A stretch of DNA of 6,047 bases, taken from NCBI GenBank assembly GCA_027625215.1, contig JAQBWJ010000160.1:1-6047 (forward strand). Direction: 5' to 3'. The translations under genes and the position numbers were made by a program. The stretch comes from Candidatus Poribacteria bacterium. Its GTDB lineage: Bacteria; Poribacteria; WGA-4E; GCA-2687025. How positions within the stretch are numbered: the stretch's first letter is position 1; the number at the start of each line of letters is the position of its first letter. Below, piece after piece: positions 1-6,047 of the stretch. Below the pieces are notes generated by a model, which was given only the letters and a program-made list of their open reading frames with translations, ran no database searches and was not told the origin of the DNA.

Positions 1-59
1 GTTCGGCGGACGGAGACGACTCGCAGGGGTTGATGCGTCGCGCGCTAATGGTTCGATGA
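1..59 (+). other. Possible 3' end of an upstream gene
   Basis: Frame 3 is open from the left edge to a TGA at 57-59 and would encode an 18-residue tail ending in RRALMVR. Its third codon positions are mostly G/C, more so than the competing frame that ends at 68-70. Too little is visible to name a product. If real, only 48 bases separate it from the ATG at 108. No clear promoter or terminator is visible in 1-107. Confidence 0.25.
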
Positions 60-107
60 CCGTTCGATAGTCGTCGGGGCAGAACGATTCCTCATGGTGG
101 CAACGGC

Positions 108-3100
108 ATGTCGTACCGTTCGGGAGGAGAGAGCAACGCCCTCTTCCGCGCCTTTCTCTTTGCGGAGAACGGAGGGGCTGGTGCCGTCCGTTTGCGTTGG
201 TTTGCGCTCGTCGCCGCGTTTTTCCTGACGCTGATCGTCCCACCCGTATCGGCGCAGTCCGAAGGTTCCCCCATCTGGCACACGTTGACCCGCGTGGACG
301 GGCTCGGCAGCGATGTCGTGCGCGATATCCGCGAAGACCCGCACGGCAACATCTGGTTTGCGACGCGCGGGGGGGTCAGCCGCTTCGACGGGTTGTGGGA
401 GACGTTCACGCGCGGACGCGGGCTCGCCTCGAACGACACGCGCGACCTCGTCGTGACGGACGACGGCGAGACGGTCGTGTGGGTGGCGACGGCAGCGGGC
501 GTCTCGCGGTTGGTTCGCTCGGCGACGGGCGAATGGAGCGTCGATCCCATCGACAGAGGGCTCCCCGCGACGGAGGTGTTCGACCTGACGCTCGCCCGAC
601 TCGGCGACGGAATGACCGTCTGGGCGGCGACGCGGCAGGGGTTGTACTTCTGGGTCGGGGCGATGTGGCGTCCGTACCTGCCGACGACCGAGCCCTTGCC
701 GCGAGTCGTGTGGGTGGTCGCGCCGGGTCAGGACGGCATCCCCTGGGCGTTGCAGGAGGCGGAAGGGACGGGCGCGCCGATGCTGCTGCGCGTCTCGTCG
801 CCGAGCGAGCCGCCCGAAATCTATTCGTACCCGGAGCGCGAGACGGTCCCGCGCGTCACGTCGTTGTTGTCGGTCGGCGTGCGTCAGTGGTGGGTCGGCA
901 CGAGCGACGGCGTCCTCTTTTTTGATCGAGGCGTGTGGGGCGAACCGTTCGCGCCGCCGGGCCTCTCCCCCGTCAACCGACTGGCGACCTACGGCAGCGC
1001 GTTTTACGCCGCGACCGACGACGGGCTTCATCGGTTCAACGGCGTGTGGGAACGCATCGGGCAGACGGACGGGCTTCCCGCGAGCGCGGTGTTGTCGGTG
1101 CTGACGGACTCTCAGGGGCGTCTGTGGGTGGGAACGACGGCGGGCGTCGGACTGGCGGACGGCGCGTGGAGCCGCTTCGGTTCGACCAACGGGCTTCCCT
1201 CCGACGAGGTGACGACGCTCGCCGCCGACATGACCGGGACGCTGTGGGTTGGGACGTTAGGGGGCGTCGCATCGTTGAACGAGGGCGTGTGGCGTACCTT
1301 CACATCGGTTGATGGGCTGCCCGGCAACCGCATCGAGACGATTGCGCTCGACGCGAACGGCGCGCCTTGGGTCGGCACGACGCGCACGGAGGCGGGTCTG
1401 GGCATCCCCGTTGAAGGCGGTTGGGAGACGGTGCGCGGTCCCGGCACGATTGGGAACACGAACGAAGTGCTGTCGTTGACGTTCGACCTCGCGGGGAACC
1501 TGTGGGTCGGGACGGGGACGCTGCGTCTGTTCGGCGACGACGTGGGGGTCGATTCGCTCGGCTCCATCGCGCGGTTCGACGGGCGCAACTGGCAGTCGTG
1601 GCAGATGCCGGAGTTTTACTCGCCCGTCGCGCTCGCGGAAGAGCCGTCCGGCGCGGTGTGGATCGGGACGTTGAGCGGCGGATTGTATCGGTTTTTTGAG
1701 GGCGTGTTCGAGTCGGTCGCGCTGCCGCTGCCGGTGCAGGCGCGGGCGTTGCTGGTCGATTCGCGCGGGCAGTTGTGGGTCGGCACGTCGGACGGGCTGT
1801 ACCGCCGCGACGGAGAAGACTGGCGCGAGTTCAACCTGGCGGACGGGCTGCCCGGCAACTCGGTGCGCGCGCTGTTCGAGGACAACGCGGGACAGTTGTG
1901 GGTCGGGCTGGATGAAGGCGTCGCGCTGCGACAACTCGACAGCGGCGCGGACGGGCTGTGGGTGCGGTTCACCCCGACGGACGGACTTCCTCCCGACGGC
2001 GTGCGCGCAATCACCCAAGATGCGAACGGCAACCTCTGGTTCGCGGGGCGAGGGACGGGCGGACTCGTGCGTCAACGAGCGGAATCGTTCACACCGCAGA
2101 CGCGGTTCCTCAGCGTGCCGCGCGGGGTCTACGGCAACTCGTCGGTCTTCGTTGAGTTCAGCGGCGGCGACGCGCGCACACCTCCCGACCAGATGCGCTA
2201 CTCGGTGCGACGGACGGAAGGCGGTGTCGTCGGCAGTTGGTCGCCGCCTCAACTGCGGTCGGACGCCTTTCTCGACAACCTGCCGAACGGACAAACGGTT
2301 ATTGTCGAAGCGCGCGCGGTGGATCGCACCGGCGCGGTCGATCCCACCCCCGCCCGCGCCGAGTTTTTTGTCGATCTGACGCCTCCGACGGCGGTGATCC
2401 TTCAACCGCTGGTTGGAAACATCGCGCGCGGCGTGGTGTCGGTGGTTGGGAGGGCGTTCGATGAGAGCGACTTCGAGGGGTACGTCCTGACGCTGCCGGA
2501 CGGCGCGGTGATCGCCTCCGATCAACCCATCACAAATGGAACGCTCGCGGAGTGGGACAGTCGCGGCGTCCCGGACGGCGCGTACGCGATCACGCTGGAA
2601 GTCCGCGACCGAAAGGACGGCGACGACGACACCGCGCATTTGAGCCGCGCGACCGTCTCGATCACGGTGGACAACACGCCCCCGACGGCGACGTTGACGC
2701 TGCCCGGCGAAACGCTCTCAGGGCGCGTCACGCTGCGAATCTCGGCGTTCGACGCGAACCTGCAACGGTATCGCGTTGAGTACACCCAACGCGCGAACCC
2801 GTCCGACGCCGACTGGAGGACGATCAGCGCGCCGCCGCCCGTGACGGGCACGAGCGTCCAACCAACCGTCGATTGGGACACGTCCAATGCGGACGGGCTG
2901 ACGACCGTGCGATTGCAAGCGTTCGACGCGGCGGGGAACGTCGCCACCGCCATGCGCGAAGTCCAACTCAACAACCCGTCCGCCAAACCGACGGTCGAAA
3001 TCCTCCTCCCTCAGAACGGGCAGACGCTTTCCGGCGCTCAGACGATCTTCGGCACGGTCAGCGACGCGACCCTGACGGCGTACCAGGTGGAAGCGCGACC

Positions 3101-4853
3101 CGGCGGCGCGACGGCGTGGACGCTATTGGCATCCGGGCAGGAGTCCGTTGTCGAGGCGACGCTGCACGTTTGGGACACGACGGCGTTCGCGGACGGCGCG
3201 TACGAGCTCCGCGCGCGCGGCGTCGATGACAACGGGTACGCCGAAGAGGTGGTGATCACCGTGCGGCTTGACAACGTCGATCCGGTCGTCGTTTTCGACC
3301 TGCTCCCGACGACGCCGTTTCGCGGCAACGCGCCCATCCGCGTCGGCGCAACCATCGAGGACGAGAACGCGGAGGGCTATCGCCTCGAATACGCGCGTTC
3401 GCCGGGAGAGTCGTGGAACGTGATCGAGCAGGGCGTCGTACCGGCGTCGATGCGGGTCGAGGCGGACTGGTCGCCGGGCAACCTCAATGGCGACTTCAGG
3501 TTTCGGTTGACCGTTACCGACCGAGCGGGAAATGCCGCGTCGCGCGAGTCCGCCGTGATCGCGCTGGACGCCGCGCCGCCGACCATCCTGATGACGCTGC
3601 CGAAGCAGAACAGCCTTGTCACGGGCGTTGTCGTGATCGACGGGACGGTGGAGGACGAGAATCTGGCGTCGTACGAGATCGCCTATCAGATCGGGACGGG
3701 CGCGTGGCAGGTGATCGCCTCCGTCGAGAACGACTCGCCGACGGTGCGAATCTTGACCGAGTGGGACACGTCCGGCATCAACGGCAGCGCGACGCTGCGG
3801 GTGACGGCGCGCGATCAGGTCGGGTTGACGGGAACGCCGGAGTTCCTCTCCTTACAGGTGGACAACTCGCCGCCGACGGTCGTCCTGAGCGCCCCGACGG
3901 AGCGCGAGCAGGTCGCGGGGCTGATCGAGGTGCGCGGCACGGCGACGGACGCGAACTTCGCCTTCTATCGGCTGGAATGGTCGGCGGACCCGCCGACGGC
4001 GGCGCGGCGCTGGTTTCCGGTTGAAGACGATGTGTCCGTCGGCGTGGTGAACGGTCGGCTGGGCAGATGGAACGCGCCGGGACTGAGCGGCAACGCGGCG
4101 ATCCGGCTGTTCGCGGAGGACCGGGTGGGGCATCAGTCCGTCGTGGTGACGGAGGTGCGGATCGCGCCGCTGCTGGCGCGGGGAACGGGCGGCGTCGCGT
4201 CGAGCGTCGCGGCGGACGCGCGGTTGCTTATCCCGCCGAACGCGCTGCCGGACAACCGCTCCGTCACGATGAACGCGCTCGCGTTGGAGTCCATCGGCGG
4301 GCGGAAGGTCGTCCGCGCCGTGCGGATCGAACCGGAGGAGACGACGCTCGACCCGATCAAACCCGCGACGCTGGAGATGCGGCTCGGCGAGTCGCGTGAG
4401 CGCGTGGCGATCATGCGGTGGTTTGAAAGCGCGAATCGGTGGGAATGGATCGGCGGGACGGTCGATTCCCAGAATGGGTGGATGCGCGTTCCCGTCTCGT
4501 CGTTCGGGCAGTACGCGCTGGTGGAAGGGTTCGACGCGCCGACGACGTTTTCGGACGAAACGGCGCTGTTCGTGCAACCGAGAGCGTTCGCGCCGCGCGG
4601 GGGTCGCGTTCCACCCGTGGCGACCGTCTCGCTGGAACTGCCGCGTCCGACACATGCGCGGGTGACGATCCATCACGACTCCGGGCGGCTCGCGCGGCGT
4701 CTTGTGGACGACTCGCTCAACGCGGGGCGTCACGCCTTCCTTTGGGACGGGCGCGACGACGCCGGGAACCCGCTCCCCAACGGCATGTACATCGTCTCGT
4801 TCGACGCGCGATTTGCGACGCGACGGACGACTGTGGTAATTTGGAACGAGTGA
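108..4853 (+). CDS. Secreted multidomain protein: double Reg_prop propeller, Y_Y_Y-like, six Ig-like domains, ZU5-like, FlgD-like C-terminal domain
   Basis: A 1581-residue exported protein, probably extracellular and surface-attached; the ligand is unknown. Residues 29-49 form a signal peptide (hydrophobic run followed by PPVSA, cleavage likely before Q50). Residues 57-667 contain 14 propeller repeats with the Reg_prop signature (LWVGT, then G-V/L, then DGLP). Residues 668-757 resemble the Y_Y_Y domain that follows such propellers in hybrid two-component sensors. Residues 758-1354 are six Ig-like domains, 1355-1475 a ZU5-like domain with the IPPNAL motif, and 1480-1581 a FlgD-like/T9SS-type tail (LWDGRDDAGN, NGMY). 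There is no transmembrane helix after the signal peptide and no kinase or regulator domain, so it is not itself a two-component sensor. The frame is intact throughout. It has no cysteine and five lysines. The ATG at 108 leaves about 28 residues before the signal peptide; a TTG at 192 would give a normal-length one. The domain reading is firm; the role as a ligand-binding surface protein is inferred. Confidence 0.93.
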   Translation: MSYRSGGESNALFRAFLFAENGGAGAVRLRWFALVAAFFLTLIVPPVSAQSEGSPIWHTLTRVDGLGSDVVRDIREDPHGNIWFATRGGVSRFDGLWETFTRGRGLASNDTRDLVVTDDGETVVWVATAAGVSRLVRSATGEWSVDPIDRGLPATEVFDLTLARLGDGMTVWAATRQGLYFWVGAMWRPYLPTTEPLPRVVWVVAPGQDGIPWALQEAEGTGAPMLLRVSSPSEPPEIYSYPERETVPRVTSLLSVGVRQWWVGTSDGVLFFDRGVWGEPFAPPGLSPVNRLATYGSAFYAATDDGLHRFNGVWERIGQTDGLPASAVLSVLTDSQGRLWVGTTAGVGLADGAWSRFGSTNGLPSDEVTTLAADMTGTLWVGTLGGVASLNEGVWRTFTSVDGLPGNRIETIALDANGAPWVGTTRTEAGLGIPVEGGWETVRGPGTIGNTNEVLSLTFDLAGNLWVGTGTLRLFGDDVGVDSLGSIARFDGRNWQSWQMPEFYSPVALAEEPSGAVWIGTLSGGLYRFFEGVFESVALPLPVQARALLVDSRGQLWVGTSDGLYRRDGEDWREFNLADGLPGNSVRALFEDNAGQLWVGLDEGVALRQLDSGADGLWVRFTPTDGLPPDGVRAITQDANGNLWFAGRGTGGLVRQRAESFTPQTRFLSVPRGVYGNSSVFVEFSGGDARTPPDQMRYSVRRTEGGVVGSWSPPQLRSDAFLDNLPNGQTVIVEARAVDRTGAVDPTPARAEFFVDLTPPTAVILQPLVGNIARGVVSVVGRAFDESDFEGYVLTLPDGAVIASDQPITNGTLAEWDSRGVPDGAYAITLEVRDRKDGDDDTAHLSRATVSITVDNTPPTATLTLPGETLSGRVTLRISAFDANLQRYRVEYTQRANPSDADWRTISAPPPVTGTSVQPTVDWDTSNADGLTTVRLQAFDAAGNVATAMREVQLNNPSAKPTVEILLPQNGQTLSGAQTIFGTVSDATLTAYQVEARPGGATAWTLLASGQESVVEATLHVWDTTAFADGAYELRARGVDDNGYAEEVVITVRLDNVDPVVVFDLLPTTPFRGNAPIRVGATIEDENAEGYRLEYARSPGESWNVIEQGVVPASMRVEADWSPGNLNGDFRFRLTVTDRAGNAASRESAVIALDAAPPTILMTLPKQNSLVTGVVVIDGTVEDENLASYEIAYQIGTGAWQVIASVENDSPTVRILTEWDTSGINGSATLRVTARDQVGLTGTPEFLSLQVDNSPPTVVLSAPTEREQVAGLIEVRGTATDANFAFYRLEWSADPPTAARRWFPVEDDVSVGVVNGRLGRWNAPGLSGNAAIRLFAEDRVGHQSVVVTEVRIAPLLARGTGGVASSVAADARLLIPPNALPDNRSVTMNALALESIGGRKVVRAVRIEPEETTLDPIKPATLEMRLGESRERVAIMRWFESANRWEWIGGTVDSQNGWMRVPVSSFGQYALVEGFDAPTTFSDETALFVQPRAFAPRGGRVPPVATVSLELPRPTHARVTIHHDSGRLARRLVDDSLNAGRHAFLWDGRDDAGNPLPNGMYIVSFDARFATRRTTVVIWNE
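171..177 (+). promoter_or_regulatory. Possible ribosome binding site for an alternative TTG start at 192
   Basis: GGAGGGG lies 14 bases before an in-frame TTG (192-194). Starting there gives a compact signal peptide (RWFALVAAFFL, then PPVSA) of about 21 residues instead of 49. The spacing is longer than ideal. The ATG at 108 has only a weak GGTGG (96-100) upstream. Neither start can be proved from sequence alone. Confidence 0.3.
276..2108 (+). repeat. Fourteen Reg_prop propeller blades (two sets of seven)
   Basis: Residues 57-667 of the large protein hold 14 units of about 40-50 residues. Blade starts, by residue: 57, 102, 150, 196, 245, 286, 323, 363, 404, 448, 503, 541, 581, 627. The consensus is a V-x-x-[IL] strand, D-x-x-G, [LI]W[VF][GA]T, G[VL], then a W before a DGLP turn. 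Blades 4 and 6 are degenerate, and blade 10 has an insertion after its WVGT. Splitting after blade 7 gives 306 and 305 residues, which fits two seven-bladed propellers. In hybrid two-component sensors of gut Bacteroides this arrangement binds oligosaccharide breakdown products. The blades are visible in the sequence; the exact propeller boundary is inferred. Confidence 0.88.
2109..2378 (+). other. Y_Y_Y-like domain following the propellers
   Basis: Residues 668-757 of the large protein. The segment has the expected order: MRYSVRRTEGG, then W711, then DNLPNGQTVIVEARAVDRTG, ending in a beta strand (AEFFVD) that leads into the first Ig-like domain. In hybrid two-component sensors the Y_Y_Y domain sits between propeller and membrane and relays the signal; here it leads into an Ig stalk. 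It could also be called a generic fibronectin/Ig-like fold. The assignment rests on position and motif order. Confidence 0.6.
2379..4169 (+). repeat. Six tandem Ig-like (Big_7/fibronectin-like) domains
   Basis: Residues 758-856, 857-956, 957-1056, 1057-1155, 1156-1253 and 1254-1354 of the large protein, each 98-101 residues. Each begins near a [TAS]PPT-type motif (third: KPTVEILLP; fourth: DPVVVF), usually after VDN or similar. The shared core is D-x-N followed by YxLEY, a W, a second W near WDTS (W816, W923, W1022, W1121, W1219, W1321), then DG, an LRxxAxD strand and GN. The first domain is the most divergent. Similarity is at protein level only, so the array is old rather than a recent DNA duplication. 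Such arrays usually act as stalks that hold a binding head away from the cell. Confidence 0.85.
4170..4532 (+). other. ZU5-like domain between Ig stalk and C-terminal tail
   Basis: Residues 1355-1475 of the large protein. It opens with GTGGVASSVAADARLLIPPNAL, where the GG and the IPPNAL turn are the usual ZU5 landmarks. It then has beta strands with IMRWFESANRWEWIGG and closes with VSSFGQYALVEGF. The second half resembles the segment that follows ZU5 in other bacterial surface proteins. Its function here is unknown; a structural linker or protein-binding role is possible. Confidence 0.6.
4545..4853 (+). other. FlgD-like / T9SS type A-like C-terminal domain
   Basis: Residues 1480-1581 of the large protein. 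The motif order is FVQPRAFAPRGG, VSLELPRPTHARVTI, GRLARRLVDD, LNAGRHAFLWDGRDD, AGNPLPNGMYIVSF, and a final basic-then-hydrophobic strand (RRTTVVIWNE). This matches the FlgD Ig-like fold and the closely similar type A sorting domains that direct proteins through type IX secretion in FCB bacteria. The fold is a strong call; use as a secretion signal is inferred from its terminal position and the PorV-like neighbour. Confidence 0.75.
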
Positions 4854-4918
4854 CAAAATCACCTTGAGTAGCGTCGTTCCCCCTTTGTCCCCGGTCACAA
4901 CGATAACGAACGAAGCGC

Positions 4919-6047
4919 ATGGATCCGCGAACCGCCCTCCGTTATAGCGTGTTGTTCGCGCTGGCGTGGTGCGCGCTGTCGGGGCGCGTCGCGGCGGTGG
5001 ACGCGGAAATTCCCGTCGGCGTGCGGTCGCTGGGGATGGGGCGGACGGGCATCGCCTCGCCGGGACGCGCAAGCGCGATGTCGCTGAACGTCGGCTCGCT
5101 GACCTCGCTGGAGGCGTACTCGGCGGAGGCGTTCACCACCGACCTGTTCGGGCTGATTCGCGGGAACTACCTCGCCGCCGTCGTCCCGCTCTCCGACTCG
5201 CGCGCACTCGGTTTCGACTGGAACCGCCTCGACTACGAAGACACCGAACTCGGCTTCCAACAGAACCGCATGCGCGCCGCGTACGGGTTCCGACTGCACG
5301 AACGGCTCGGACTCGGAGCGGGGGTGAACTACCGCACGCAGAGCGCGTCGCTGGACGGCGGCAGTCTCGGCGGCGCGGCGGGATGGAGCGCGGATTTGGG
5401 GCTTCAATGGACGCCACCCGTCGAAGGGTTGACGGTCGGGTGGAGCGTCCGTAACTGGATGTCGAACACCTCCGGCGGACGGTGGCGGTCAGGCGCGTGG
5501 ATGCGCGTCGAGAACGGCGAACCGCAGCGGGTCGTCCCGCGACTGCGCGTGTTCGGGCTCGCCTACGAACGCGGCGACACGACGGCGCGGCTCGAATGGC
5601 ACGAGGGCGCGCGGTTTGGCGTGGAGCGGCAAGTTGCCGACTGGTTCGCGGTGCGCGGCGGGATCGTCAAACCGAACGTGGATGGCGAAGGGACGACCTT
5701 CTCGTTGGGCGCGACGGGTCAGTGGCGATGGGGGGCGGTCGATTACGCGCTCGTCATTTCGCCCGACCTGCCGCCGACCTCCTACTTCGGGCTCGCGTTC
5801 GGGTTGAGTTATCGGATTCCGCCCGTCATCGTGGAGGGCGTTGTCGTGAACGACCTGTACGTCGCCCTGCGCGACCATTACGCTCGTATCCCGCAAGGAC
5901 GCCCCCGCGCGCGCAGTTACGAATCGCCAGACGCCTTCACCCGACAGACGAACGAGCGTTTGGGTGAACTATGGTTGTACAATCCCGGCGAGGAGTCGGT
6001 GCCCGTCCGCGTGCGGCTGTGGATCGACAAGTACCCGAGCGGAAGCG
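4919..6047 (+). CDS. PorV/PorQ-like outer-membrane beta-barrel protein, 3' end outside window
   Basis: A partial gene: 376 codons are visible and the frame is still open at the window edge. The ATG at 4919 is the first start after an in-frame TAA at 4904-4906; only a weak purine stretch (4908-4915) precedes it. Residues 1-29 are a signal peptide (hydrophobic 11-20, small residues before E30). C18 lies in LAWC, a poor lipobox, so a lipoprotein is unlikely. Residues 33-60 carry the family hallmark (GVRSLGMGRTGIAS, then ASAMSLNVGSL) of PorV/PorQ/UPF0164-type barrels related to FadL. Residues 80-301 alternate aromatic and polar residues as barrel strands do, including GLGAGVNY, FAVRGGI and YFGLAFGLSYRI. 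From about 303 a non-barrel segment begins (NDLYVALRDHYARIP, then LWLYNPGEESVPVRVRLWI), probably a periplasmic or surface beta-domain. It follows the propeller gene by 65 bases with no visible terminator, so co-transcription is likely. PorV itself shuttles type IX secretion substrates; whether this paralogue does is not shown. Confidence 0.85.
   Translation, partial: MDPRTALRYSVLFALAWCALSGRVAAVDAEIPVGVRSLGMGRTGIASPGRASAMSLNVGSLTSLEAYSAEAFTTDLFGLIRGNYLAAVVPLSDSRALGFDWNRLDYEDTELGFQQNRMRAAYGFRLHERLGLGAGVNYRTQSASLDGGSLGGAAGWSADLGLQWTPPVEGLTVGWSVRNWMSNTSGGRWRSGAWMRVENGEPQRVVPRLRVFGLAYERGDTTARLEWHEGARFGVERQVADWFAVRGGIVKPNVDGEGTTFSLGATGQWRWGAVDYALVISPDLPPTSYFGLAFGLSYRIPPVIVEGVVVNDLYVALRDHYARIPQGRPRARSYESPDAFTRQTNERLGELWLYNPGEESVPVRVRLWIDKYPSGS

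Noticed and set aside
45..1031. 328-codon minus-strand open frame over the leader and first blades
   Set aside because: Arg/Asp/Pro-rich antisense product without motif; conflicts with a signal peptide and propeller blades on the + strand.
1311..1859. Near-identical 18-base stretches at 1311-1328 and 1842-1859 (17 of 18 bases match)
   Set aside because: Both encode the conserved DGLPGN turn between blades, so shared codon preference explains the match; flanking DNA is not duplicated.
1257..2639. 460-codon open frame on the minus strand inside the propeller gene
   Set aside because: Its product is Arg/Pro/His-rich and low in hydrophobic structure, as expected of the antisense of GC-rich coding DNA, while the + frame is full of recognisable domain motifs.
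4813..4840. Possible promoter (TTGCGA, 16 bases, GGTAAT with an upstream TG) at the end of the large gene, ahead of the PorV-like gene
   Set aside because: Only four of six matches in each box, located within coding sequence, and the host's promoter consensus is unknown. Noted because this stretch is locally AT-richer than the surroundings.
4854..4918. Search for a terminator between the two genes
   Set aside because: No stem-loop followed by a T-run is visible in these 65 bases, so I do not call one.
4919..5006. Lipoprotein signal in the PorV-like protein (cysteine at residue 18)
   Set aside because: The residue before the cysteine is tryptophan, which does not fit a lipobox, and a normal cleavage site follows near residue 29.
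3852..5072. 406-codon minus-strand open frame spanning the spacer between the two genes
   Set aside because: Arg-rich composition with no recognisable motif; both overlapped + strand frames are clear protein families. It is a shadow.

Overview
The window is GC-rich bacterial DNA with strong G/C preference at third codon positions. It carries one complete, very large gene and one gene cut by the right edge, both on the + strand and about 65 bases apart. Both encode exported proteins. The large protein joins Reg_prop propeller repeats, tandem Ig-like domains and a FlgD-like/T9SS-like C-terminal tail, and it sits next to a PorV/PorQ-like outer-membrane protein. This points to a Gram-negative (diderm) bacterium of the FCB type or an uncultivated relative; Candidatus Poribacteria is one guess from domain style. 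No rRNA or housekeeping gene is present to fix the taxonomy.

Layout: 1-107 is a short leader that may hold the last codons of an upstream gene. 108-4853 encodes a 1581-residue secreted protein. In order it has a signal peptide, 14 propeller blades (readable as two seven-bladed propellers of almost equal length), a Y_Y_Y-like domain, six Ig-like domains of about 100 residues, a ZU5-like domain and a FlgD-like C-terminal domain. 4854-4918 is a short spacer with no visible terminator. 4919 to the end is a PorV/PorQ-like outer-membrane barrel protein with the start of an additional domain after the barrel; its 3' end is outside the window.

The first part of the large protein has the architecture of the periplasmic sensor of hybrid two-component systems (two Reg_prop propellers plus Y_Y_Y). 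No membrane helix, histidine kinase or regulator follows. The sensor head is instead mounted on an Ig stalk with a tail of the kind used for outer-membrane secretion or surface attachment. The neighbouring barrel belongs to the superfamily that includes PorV, the outer-membrane shuttle of the type IX secretion system. A working model, which is inference, is a surface-displayed ligand-binding protein made together with a barrel that helps export or anchor it. Composition is also unusual: the large protein has no cysteine and only five lysines, none of them in the first 835 residues.

I saw no RNA genes, CRISPR arrays, insertion sequences or other mobile elements. Long minus-strand open frames across the window are Arg/Pro-rich shadows of the two genes.
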